Part shown: piece after piece, positions 41,785 through 51,115 of the stretch | How positions within the stretch are numbered: position 1 is the first letter of the stretch | How the letters are laid out: every line of letters begins with the position of its first letter | Assembly: GCF_964031085.1 (NCBI RefSeq) | Contig: NZ_OZ035001.1 | Span: 124,001-188,000 of the forward strand | DNA from: Spiroplasma endosymbiont of Asaphidion curtum | GTDB lineage: Bacteria > Bacillota_I > Bacilli_A > Mycoplasmatales > Nriv7 | Length of the DNA stretch: 64,000 nucleotides | Direction of reading: 5' to 3' | Notes under the pieces: generated by a model | Databases searched by the model: none | What the model was told of the DNA's origin: nothing | The model's input: the letters and a program-made list of their open reading frames with translations, nothing else | Made by a program: the position numbers and the translations under genes

Positions 41785-43809
41785 ATGTCACAAAACCAAT
41801 TTCAAAATGAAAACGATAATTATAATCGTGAGCAGTCAATTAATACTATTAAGATGTTAGGTGTTGAAGCTGTAAATCAAGCTAATTCAGGGCATCCGGG
41901 AATTGTTTTAGGAGCAGCACCAATGAGTTATGCACTATTTAGTGAACATTTATATTGTAATCCACAAGATCCCCAATGAATTAATCGTGATCGTTTTATT
42001 TTATCAGCTGGACATGGGTCAGCATTATTGTATGCGTTATTACATTTAAGTGGTTATGATATTAGTATTGATGAAGTTAAAAATTTTCGGCAATTGCATT
42101 CAATTACTCCTGGGCATCCAGAAAGAAATTTAACACTTGGTGTTGAAGCAACAACGGGACCATTAGGACAAGGATTAGCAATGGGTGTTGGTTGTGATTT
42201 AGTAAGAACTTTTCTGGCACATAAATATAATAAACCTGATTTTAATATTTTTGACTATCATACTTATATTATTTGTAGTGATGGTGATTTACAAGAAGGC
42301 ATAAGCCAAGAAGCAATTAGTTTAGCAGGTCATTTAAAATTAAGTAATTTAATTGTTTTATATGACTCTAATGATATTCAATTAGATGGCCCAGTAAGTC
42401 TATCACAAAGTGAAAATACGAAACAGCGTTTTTTAAGTGCTAATTGAAATTATATTTTAGTTACTGACGGTAGTGACTTTAAAGCAATTAGTCAAGCATT
42501 AAGACAAGCTAAAGCGGAAACTGAAAAACCAACTTTAATTGAAATTAAAACTATAATTGGTGTTGGGGCTTCAAAAGCAGGAACTAGCAGTGTTCATGGT
42601 GCCCCTTTAGGCAATGATATTATTAAGTTAAAAGAAAATTTAAAGTGGGATTATGAACCATTTTTTGTTCCTGATGATGTAAAAAATGATTTTAAAGTTA
42701 GAGTTGTGCAAAGAGGACAACAACAACAAAAAATTTGAAATCAAATGTGAACTGAATATGCTAATAAATATGTTACTGAATATAATGAAATTAATGATAC
42801 TTTATATCATAACTATAATTTTACTGCTAATGATTTTCAAGATATTTTAATTGAACAAGATATGGCAACAAGAGATTGTTCATCAATGGTATTAAAAACT
42901 ATTAGTAAAAAATTGCCATTATTTATTGGCGGTAGTGCTGATTTATCATCATCAACAAAAGTTTTAGGAAGTGATGGATATTTTGCATCCAATAATTTAC
43001 AAGGTCGTAATATTATGTTTGGTGTTCGTGAATTTGGAATGGGTGCTATTAGTAATGGTATGCTATTACAAAAAACTGTGCGCTCATTTGTTGCTACTTT
43101 TTTAATTTTTAGTGATTATATGAAACCTGCAATTCGTTTAGCTTCATTAATGGAAATTCCTAATATTTTTGTTTTTAGTCATGACTCAATTGCTGTTGGT
43201 GAAGATGGACCAACCCATCAGCCGGTAGAACAAATTTCAATGTTAAGAGCATTACCTAACTTAAATGTTTTTCGTCCTTGTGATATGAAAGAAACGATTG
43301 CTAGTTACATTTGTGCATTGAATAGTAAAGATAAGCCAACAGCAATTTTAGTTTCGCGACAAAATTTACCGCAAATTATTTCTAGTGATGTTAATAAAGC
43401 ATTAAAGGGTGGATATATTATTAGTCCTGAAAAATCACAATTAGAATTAATAATTATTGCTACTGGTAGTGAAGTACAATTAGCATTAAAAGTTCAGCAA
43501 CAATTACAAAAAGAAAATATTAATACTATTCGTGTTGTTTCTATGCCTTCAACAACTGTTTTTGATTATCAAGATGTGACTTATAAGTTAGAAGTTCTTC
43601 CGCAGACTGTTAAAAAGATAAGTTTAGAAATGGCTTCAACTTGAGGATGACATAAATATGTTGATAATGGGATAACTTTTGGTATTGACAGATTTGGAAT
43701 ATCAGCACCAATGCAGGATATAATGAATGAATTAGGATTTACTGTTGATAATATTGTATTACAAGTTAAGCAATTATTACAAAAAGATAATATAAAGGAG
43801 AAAAGATAA
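41785..43809 (+). CDS. tkt: Transketolase
   Basis: Transketolase transfers two-carbon units between sugar phosphates in the pentose-phosphate pathway using thiamine diphosphate. The 674 residues include [14 protein letters not shown], the substrate loop [14 protein letters not shown] and the ThDP/metal motif [14 protein letters not shown]. The pyrimidine domain follows ([27 protein letters not shown]), and then the C-terminal domain. CAAGGAGGA is a strong ribosome-binding site. The UPF0154 gene follows after one base, as in Bacillus, where tkt neighbours yneF. Confidence 0.95.
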
Positions 43810-43810
43810 A

Positions 43811-44038
43811 ATGCCTTGATGAGCAGGATTGTTAATTGGTCTTGTTGGCGGTTTAATAATAGGGGGATTATTAGCATTTTTAATATCTAAAAAGATGTTT
43901 GAAAAGCAATTAAGAGATAATCCACCGGTTAATGAAAAAATGATTCGAGCAATGTATATGCAAATGGGAAGAAAACCTTCCGAATCGCAAATTAAAGCTG
44001 TGATGAATGCGATGCGTCGTAATCAAAAAAAACCTTAG
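43811..44038 (+). CDS. UPF0154 small membrane protein (YneF family)
   Basis: The 75 residues start with a membrane helix (MPWWAGLLIGLVGGLIIGG). A conserved cytoplasmic part follows (NPPVNEKMIRAMYMQMGRKP, then SESQIKAVMNAMRR), which is the diagnostic UPF0154 sequence. It starts with AAAGGAGAAAA inside the end of tkt. Function is unknown in all bacteria. Two UGA codons encode the N-terminal Trp pair region. Confidence 0.92.
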
Positions 44039-44058
44039 AACTAATAAAATAACTTTTT

Positions 44059-44083
44059 AAACTGCCATATAATGGCAGTTTTT
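44059..44083. terminator. Shared bidirectional terminator
   Basis: AAACTGCCAT / ATGGCAGTTT with a short AT loop and T-run serves the tkt operon. On the other strand it overlaps the radC stop, so it can end both convergent transcripts. Confidence 0.85.
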
Positions 44084-44765
44084 ATATGGCAAATTTAGTT
44101 TGCAATAAAATACTATAAAAATTATTTTTACTAATAATGATGTGATCAACAAATTCAATTTTTAAAACTTTAGCAATATAAATTAAAGCGTTTGTTGTTT
44201 CAATATCATGTTTACTAGGTAAACTATCATTATTAGGATGATTATGCGCACAAATAATTTTTTGGGCATGATTTTTTAAAACGAGGTAATATATATCTTT
44301 TGGATCAATTGAAATTTGATTAATTGTTCCTTGATATACAAGTTGCTTAAAAATAATCCGATTATTATTATTTAATAAAATTAAATAAAAATTTTCGGTA
44401 TTTAAATTACTTACTTCAATATGAAGTAAGTAAAAAATATCATACGGATTATTAATTCTAATAATTTTATTGTTAGCAATGTTAATATTTATTCGTTGAT
44501 ATAACTCAAAACTTGCTAATAACTCAATAGCCTTAACTTTTCCAATTCCTTTAATAACGGTTAATTCATTTAAAGTTACTTTTAATAAGTTTTCAGCACC
44601 ATTAAAATGATTAATAATATACTGTGCTAATTGTAAAACATTTTGTTTTTTATTACCAGTTCGTAATAGTAATGCAAGAAGTTCGTTATTACTTAAGTTT
44701 TTAATGCCATTTTTTCACGCTTTTTCTCGTGGTCGTTCATTAATGGGAATGTCTTTAAATTTCAT
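44082..44765 (-). CDS. radC: RadC-family JAB/MPN-domain protein
   Basis: The 227 residues have an N-terminal helix-hairpin-helix region (LLALLLRTGNKKQNV, VIKGIGKVKAIELLA). A C-terminal JAMM metalloprotease-like domain has the motif HNHPNNDSLPSKHDIE and then VDHIII. RadC proteins were once linked to repair but their role is unsettled. The start overlaps the end of the upstream small gene by 11 bases, indicating translational coupling. There is no methionine after the first residue, and a UGA-Trp occurs early. Confidence 0.93.
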
Positions 44766-45024
44766 AAAATGGTGGCAAAATCTTATTATATAAATTTTGG
44801 AGTTTTTCTAATTTTGCTTCTAAATTTTTAATATTTGTCACATCACGATTATTTCATCCGACTTTAAAACCACCAGGGAGTCCAATATCGGCTTGCTGGG
44901 CATTAAAAAGATTTTTAATTACTGGAATAGCTAGACCAAGTAATGCTCCACCAATAAGAAATGAAGCAATTGCACCACCGGTTTTAGAAATCATTTCTTC
45001 TTCTGATAATTGTTTTAGTTTCAT
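44755..45024 (-). CDS. Small membrane-active peptide with double-glycine leader-like N-terminus (89 aa)
   Basis: AAAGG lies 5 bases before the ATG at 45024. The N-terminus MKLKQLSEEEMISKTGG matches the leader pattern of class II bacteriocins and peptide pheromones (acidic, EEL-like, ending GG). A glycine-rich hydrophobic helix follows (AIASFLIGGALLGLAIPVIK), then a more polar tail with LPGGFKVGWNN and a coiled C-terminus. The in-frame sequence continues upstream to an ATG at the IS30 junction (near 45105), so a longer version is possible. It is translationally coupled to radC. Processing and export by a C39-peptidase transporter is a hypothesis; no such transporter is in the window. Confidence 0.55.
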
Positions 45025-45105
45025 AATAACCTTTTTTCATAATTTATATTCGTTTGATAACAAATAATTTCCTTGTGGTTTATTTATCTTGTAATTTTTA
45101 ATCAT

Positions 45106-46187
45106 GCTGAATTATACTTGTAAGTGCAAGTAAATAAAATTGCAAAAAATCTCATATAAAAATTTCATGATGCTAAGTTTATTTTAGAAAAAACAAAGCA
45201 AGGAGTTTTTATATGGGTTACAAACATCTTGGCATATATGAAAGAATTTATATTGAGAATCAATTGAAGTTTAAAGTAAAAATTAGTGAAATAGCTAAAA
45301 ATCTTAATCGAAGTATTAGTACTATTATTCGAGAAGTCAATAGAAATAAAAATAGTAATCATTATTTTTCATTAATTGCACAAAATAAAGCAGAAAACAG
45401 AAAACAATCACATGTTTATTTTCATAAGTTTAAAAATAGAGAATTAGTAAAATATGTACAACAAAAATTACTATTAGGTTGATCGCCTGAACAAATTTAT
45501 GGCAGAATTAAAAATTTTCATAAAGAATGAATTATTAGTTTTAAAACAATTTACAATTGAATTTATTCTGGATTACTTGAAAAAGTTACTAATAAAAATT
45601 TAAGAAGAAAAGGTAAGAAACGAAAATCTCAAGAAAATCGCGGTAAATTTAATGGTAAATCAATTAAAGAACGAAATATTAATGTTAATAATCGTATAAC
45701 TGTTGGTCATTGAGAAGGTGATACTGTAGTATCATCACGAGGTAAAAGTAAATCATGTTTAATAACTTTAGTTGAAAGAACATCAAGATTTACTTTAGCA
45801 ATGTTAGTTGAAAATAGAACTACTAAAGTTGTTAACGAAAACATTAGCCATTATTTATCAATTCTTCCAAATAATCTTGTTAAGACTATAACATTTGATA
45901 GGAGTAAAGAATTTTCTAATTGACAACAACTTGAAAAAAATTTAAATGTGAAAATTTATTTTGCTAATGCGTATTCGCCTTGACAAAGAGGTACTAATGA
46001 AAATACTAATGGTTTAATTAGAGAAAAATTTCCTAAAAAATTTAATTTTTCAAATACTACTAAAAATGCAGTTCATAAATTTATATTGTCTTTAAACCAA
46101 AGACCAAGAAAAATACTAAATTATCTTTCATCAATCGAATATTTGGTTAGAAAAATAATTTAGTTGCACTTAACTTTACAATTTGGC
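45106..46187 (+). mobile_element. IS30-family element, complete (copy 3)
   Basis: The element is 1082 bp with the standard ends GCTGAATTATACTTG and TTACAATTTGGC. It lies directly upstream of the small GG-motif gene, in divergent orientation, and has probably removed that gene's native promoter. Confidence 0.9.
45213..46163 (+). CDS. IS30-family transposase with altered catalytic neighbourhood
   Basis: The 316 residues resemble the other copies. Two changes stand out. RNKNSN replaces RNKDSN near residue 50, and FDRSKEF replaces FDRGKEF directly after the second catalytic Asp (base 45903, a for g). Near the C-terminus SSIEYL replaces SPIEYL. The frame is intact. The change beside the active site may reduce activity. 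Confidence 0.88.
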
Positions 46188-46259
46188 TCAATTTAGTGAT
46201 TACTTTTTGTTTTGTATTTAATATAACAGTGAAAATTCTAGTTAAGATATTTATTAATT

Positions 46260-46447
46260 AGACTTGGTACATAACCTTTAATTTTATCTACTATTTTGAT
46301 ATTAGACTTGGTGCATAACCCTCAATTTTATCTACTATTTTGATAATATTATTTTCTAGATGAAGCACAAATATTAGATAAATATAAAGATGAAAGTGAA
46401 TTTTATAGTTTGGTAGGTGCAAAATGTTATAGTTATGTACCAAGTCT
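46260..46447. repeat. Partial plus complete 144-bp MITE (copy 5)
   Basis: A 44-base left end of the IS5-like A MITE (46260-46303) is followed at once by a full 144-bp copy (46304-46447, AGACTTGGTGCATAAC to CCAAGTCT). One MITE thus inserted into or beside another. Confidence 0.85.
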
Positions 46448-46451
46448 AATG

Positions 46452-46953
46452 TAATAAGTTATTTAAATTCTTATGATTATATATTTTTGCTCCGTAGTCT
46501 AATTGTTGTTTTGCCAAATGTGATACATCACTTTCAATGCTGCAGCCGATATTTCATTTTAAATTTTGATTATGAATACCTTGCTTATTATTACTGAAAT
46601 AATTACTCGCCTTTCTTAAATTTATTTCAATATCTTTATTTAATTCATTTTTAGCAACATTACGAATGTTTTTGATTAATTCTTGATAGATTTCCATCCT
46701 TATATAATTTAATTCAACTATTTAGTGTTACTTTGCGATTTTCAAAAATAATATTAAATGCGGTTTGTTTTAATTTTTTAATAGCGTGATAAGCATCTAA
46801 AATATATCTAACATTATCGAAACTATTGGCAATTTCTCTAATTCAAGTATCACCATCACCACAAACAATTACTCTGTCATAATTAATATTTACATAATGT
46901 TTTTGTACTTCTTTAATTAATAAATCACGATAATCCATCGTATTTATTCGTTT
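46452..46953 (-). pseudogene. ISLre2-family transposase, internal fragment
   Basis: This is the reverse complement of the central part of the enzyme (GKRINTMDYRDLL, then VCGDGDTWIREIA and YHAIKKLK). A one-base insertion near KDGNL shifts the frame. Both ends are missing. It is bounded on the left by a MITE and on the right by a MITE end scrap (CCAAGTCT). Confidence 0.85.
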
Positions 46954-46961
46954 ACCAAGTC

Positions 46962-47108
46962 TTGTGTAAAAATTCAATAATATGGTAAAATAATTATGAA
47001 TAAAAATGACAATAACAAGAAAGGCATGGTTAGTTTAGTAATTAAATAATATAATTAGCTGATTGTTTTACTTCTTCAAAGCAATACCTAAGAAAACTAA
47101 ACGCGACC
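46962..47108 (+). repeat. 147-bp repeat with promoter and conserved mini-ORF, copy 3
   Basis: TTGTGT and TAAAAT promoter boxes and the 17-codon frame (MNKNDNNKKGMVSLVIK) are conserved with copy 2. After GCGACC the +1 frame runs on for 20 different codons (LARLVLFFNKYLD) to a TAA at 47168. Confidence 0.6.
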
Positions 47109-47204
47109 TAGCAAGATTGGTTTTATTTTTTAATAAATATTTGGATATTGATTTAGATAGGCAAAGTTAAATCTAAATAGTATTCTTAATATTGAGATAA
47201 GATT

Positions 47205-47342
47205 ATGAAAACAAAATTTAAATATAATTTAATAAAAGATTTTATTTTTTTAAGAAAATTGTCGTTTATTGTTCTTTTTTTCATAATTTGAATTTGCTTT
47301 ATTTTTCTAAAAAGTTTAAAATTGTCTTGCATTGTTTTATAA
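47205..47342 (+). CDS. Possible small membrane protein (45 aa)
   Basis: The frame MKTKFKYNLIKDFIFLRKLS is followed by a membrane segment (FIVLFFIIWICFIFL) and a short tail. It ends 17 bases before the lipoprotein gene. The ribosome-binding site (GAGATAAG) is weak. It may be a leader gene or chance. Confidence 0.3.
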
Positions 47343-47359
47343 AAGTTGAGGTTTAATTT

Positions 47360-49462
47360 ATGAAAAGAAAAATAATGAAATATTGAGTAGTGTTATTGTT
47401 ATCAGTTTCTCAAATTTTAACCTTAGTTGCTTGTACTTTTCGTTATCAAACTAAGATTGATGAAGGCATCGCTGCTAAATTAAATGATTTTTCAGCAATT
47501 ACTGGCGAAATTACTAAAGCAATAATATTAAGTAGAGAAAAAAAATGAGATGCTTCGCAAGTTATTAATGATATTTTAGAAAATAAAGTTGATAATTTAA
47601 TTTTTAAAAATATTTCTTATTCGTATTTTGGACAAACCAATGATAATAATTGATTCCCTCGTCATCAAGAGTTTTTTACTTCGCAAGATTTAGCTGATAA
47701 AGTTATTAACCCTGAGGATAAAAATAAAAAATCTTATGCTGATTTAATTAGTCAAAATAATATTTTAGGTAAAATTAGAACATATGGTTCAATTTTTAAC
47801 ACTTTAACTGTTGATACATTAAAAGAAATTTTTAATAGTGGGTCCGTTTTAGATCCCATTATGATTTTTTTAACTAAAAGTAATATTGAAAGTTTTTGAA
47901 ATGATTATAATGCTGGTGGTTATGCTGATATTTTTACTAAATTGCGAAATGATCTTACTGAACATAATGATAATTTTATTGGCAAAGTAACATATGCTGA
48001 AGCACTACAGTGGTCACAAAAAAGAATTAAAAAAATAATTGTTCAAATTGGTTGTAAGAAAGAAAAAGTTGAAGAAAAAGTTGAAAGTTCTTGTAAAGGA
48101 TATGATAGTAAAGATGATACCGAAGTAGAAGCTGCTTATGATACAATGATGGCAACATTTCGTATTCAAGTAAATGATACTGAAGGTAAAAATGTTTCAA
48201 TAGAAACTAATAAATACATATTAGAAAATTTTCAAAATGGATTTAAAAATCTGAAAAATATTATTTCATTGTTAGTACCAATTTTACCAGTTATTTCTTA
48301 TGTAATGAAAATGTATGCTAGTCTTCCTTTTGATGATTCCAATAAGATTTGATACAAAGTTGATAAAATTTCCGAAAACATTAAACAAGCTATTGAAGAA
48401 CAATTAAGTACGACATATGTTGGTTTCGATCAATCAGTAACTAGTAATTTAAAAAATAAGTTAACAAAAGTATTTTCTTTAAATGATGGCGGATTAAGTT
48501 TACGAAAGATATTATTAATTATGAGATTAACCCCACAATTAAATGAATTAGTTAAGAACATTAAGTTAAATTTAATGACTTTTAAATATAAATTAATTGA
48601 TGCGGTTTCAGCTGGTGGTGTTTATGTGGGATCTAATATTTTTCGTCTCGATATTGATTTTTTCCCATTAGCATTTCCTAAAATTAAAGAAATATTAGAT
48701 CCCATTTTTGGAACTGTTAAAAAATATTTAAATTTTCTTCCTAATGATACAAAAGACTTGGTACATAACTATAACATTTTGCACCTACCAAACTATAAAA
48801 TTCACTTTCATCTTTATATTTATCTAATATTTTTGCTTCATCTAGAAAATAATATTATCAAAATAGTAGATAAAATTGAGAGTTATGTACCAAGTCTAAA
48901 TATTAATTTAAATGATGTTTTAATCGGAATTAATAAGTTAGTCGGTGTAATTCAAGGTCAGGTGTTAACAGAAGCAAAGATTAAAAAGATTCTTGCTGCC
49001 ATTGAAATTGACAACGAGCATGCAAAAGTGGCATTATTAGAAATCCTTGGATATAATGGTCAGAAAGGTGAATTAATATCGGATGGAGTATTGGACACTC
49101 TTATTAAGACTATTAGTTCTTGTAAAGAAGATGATGCCAATTGTATAACCGAGGTTGCTAAATTTTTAACATTGTTAACAAGTGAAAACGGAATTTTAGC
49201 TCGCATTATTAATGATAATAATGAAATTATTGATATGGAATATCGGATATTTTATAAAGATAGTAATTATTGAAGGATTACTAATAAGAAAATGCAGTAT
49301 AATGATATTGATAATTCATTAGAAGTATCATATGATATTAGTTTTTCCCAAGGTAAGATGAATAATATTTATTCAATTAAATGAAAAACAAAAAATTATT
49401 ACAATAGTCTTGCTAGCAATAATTTTAAAATTGTAGCATTTAGGAATAAGGAGATTAAATAA
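47360..49462 (+). CDS. Large surface lipoprotein (MOLPALP-like) with an in-frame MITE
   Basis: The 700 residues start with a lipoprotein signal (MKRKIMKYWVVLLLSVSQIL) and lipobox LVAC at about 25, so the protein is anchored on the cell surface. The overall layout resembles the paralogous MOLPALP-type mollicute lipoproteins: a long alpha-helical, Asn/Lys-rich body with SYSYFG and SGSVLDPI-type segments and a C-terminal beta-rich part. I assign the family by general resemblance only. A 144-bp MITE at 48754-48897, plus 3-bp duplication, adds 49 codons without a stop or frameshift. A ribosome-binding site GAGG precedes the ATG. A membrane-protein gene follows after one base. Confidence 0.75.
48754..48897. 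repeat. 144-bp MITE of IS5-like element A (copy 6), exonised
   Basis: Ends are AGACTTGG and CCAAGTCT, with target duplication AAA. It lies entirely inside the lipoprotein frame and encodes a His/Tyr/Leu-rich insert (DLVHNYNILHLPNYK to KIESYVPSL). Confidence 0.9.
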
Positions 49463-49463
49463 A

Positions 49464-49928
49464 ATGAAAAATACAAAATGAGCATTAATTGGACGAATAC
49501 TAATTTCGTTAGCATTTTTTTTAATGATTGTTTATGGTTTTGTGGAGTTAGTTAAATCTAAATTTGTTATTTATGATACTGTTGTTTTAAAACTAAATTT
49601 TTGAACTAGTAATTTTGCTCAAACATTATGAAATATATTAATTATTATTGCTTTTTTTACATTTGTTATTACAAATGTTTGAAGTTTAAAACGAAAGATT
49701 TTCTTTTGAGTAATTGGTAGTATTTATATAATTATTGGTTTTTTAACATTTATCTTTACAATTATTGATAATACTAATGATGGTGAGAGAATGGCAATAG
49801 GCTTAGTTATTTCTTTACTATTAATGATTGGGGCGGGATTTTTATTACTAGTTGCTTATCGGATGAAAAATAAAGAAATTGTTGCTAATAATTGAAAATT
49901 TTGAGAGAAAAATAAGTCTACTGTATAG
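49464..49928 (+). CDS. Unrecognised membrane protein with four helices (154 aa)
   Basis: The start is one base after the lipoprotein stop, with AAGGAGATTAAAT as ribosome-binding site, so the pair is one transcription unit. Hydrophobic segments lie at about 10-28, 52-70, 78-97 and 110-132, followed by a charged cytoplasmic tail (RMKNKEIVANN). I do not recognise the family. A partnership with the lipoprotein is suggested only by the tight linkage. Confidence 0.8.
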
Positions 49929-49930
49929 TC

Positions 49931-49969
49931 AAAAATAAAAACAGCAAAATCCTTGCTGTTTTTATTTTT
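49931..49969 (+). terminator. Terminator after the lipoprotein operon
   Basis: AAAAATAAAAACAGCAA / TTGCTGTTTTTATTTTT forms a 17-bp stem. Its T-rich arm directly touches the IS30 end at 49970. Confidence 0.85.
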
Positions 49970-51051
49970 GCCAAATTGTAAAGTTAAGTGCAACTAAATT
50001 ATTTTTCTAACCAAATATTCGATTGGTGAAAGATAATTTAGTATTTTTCTTGGTCTTTGGTTTAAAGACAATATAAATTTATGAACTGCATTTTTAGTAG
50101 TATTTGAAAAATTAAATTTTTTAGGAAATTTTTCTCTAATTAAACCATTAGTATTTTCATTAGTACCTCTTTGTCAAGGCGAATACGCATTAGCAAAATA
50201 AATTTTCACATTTAAATTTTTTTCAAGTTGTTGTCAATTAGAAAATTCTTTACCCCTATCAAATGTTATAGTCTTAACAAGATTATTTGGAAGAATTGAT
50301 AAATAATGGCTAATGTTTTCGTTAACAACTTTAGTAGTTCTATTTTCAACTAACATTGCTAAAGTAAATCTTGATGTTCTTTCAACTAAAGTTATTAAAC
50401 ATGATTTACTTTTACCTCGTGATGATACTACAGTATCACCTTCTCAATGACCAACAGTTATACGATTATTAACATTAATATTTCGTTCTTTAATTGATTT
50501 ACCATTAAATTTACCGCGATTTTCTTGAGATTTTCGTTTCTTACCTTTTCTTCTTAAATTTTTATTAGTAACTTTTTCAAGTAATCCAGAATAAATTCAA
50601 TTGTAAATTGTTTTAAAACTAATAATTCATTCTTTATGAAAATTTTTAATTCTGCCATAAATTTGTTCAGGCGATCAACCTAATAGTAATTTTTGTTGTA
50701 CATATTTTACTAATTCTCTATTTTTAAACTTATGAAAATAAACATGTGATTGTTTTCTGTTTTCTGCTTTATTTTGTGCAATTAATGAAAAATAATGATT
50801 ACTATCTTTATTTCTATTGACTTCTCGAATAATAGTACTAATACTTCGATTAAGATTTTTAGCTATTTCACTAATTTTTACTTTAAACTTCAATTGATTC
50901 TCAATATAAATTCTTTCATATATGCCAAGATGTTTGTAACCCATATAAAAACTCCTTGCTTTGTTTTTTCTAAAATAAACTTAGCATCATGAAATTTTTA
51001 TATGAGATTTTTTGCAATTTTATTTACTTGCACTTACAAGTATAATTCAGC
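49970..51051 (-). mobile_element. IS30-family element, complete (copy 4)
   Basis: The element is 1082 bp with GCCAAATTGTAAAG and CAAGTATAATTCAGC ends and lies between the terminator above and the polA promoter. The TATAAT box for polA is only 20 bases beyond the element. Confidence 0.9.
49994..50944 (-). CDS. IS30-family transposase, 316 aa
   Basis: The frame is intact, with the same helix-turn-helix, GHWEGDTV, FDRGKEF and NENTNGLIREKF motifs as copies 1 and 2 and an AAGGAG ribosome-binding site. It is probably active. Confidence 0.92.
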
Positions 51052-51115
51052 TTTTAACAAATTTATTTGTTATAATAATTTAAGAAATGAAATAGGATTA
51101 GGTGAAAATTTTTTA

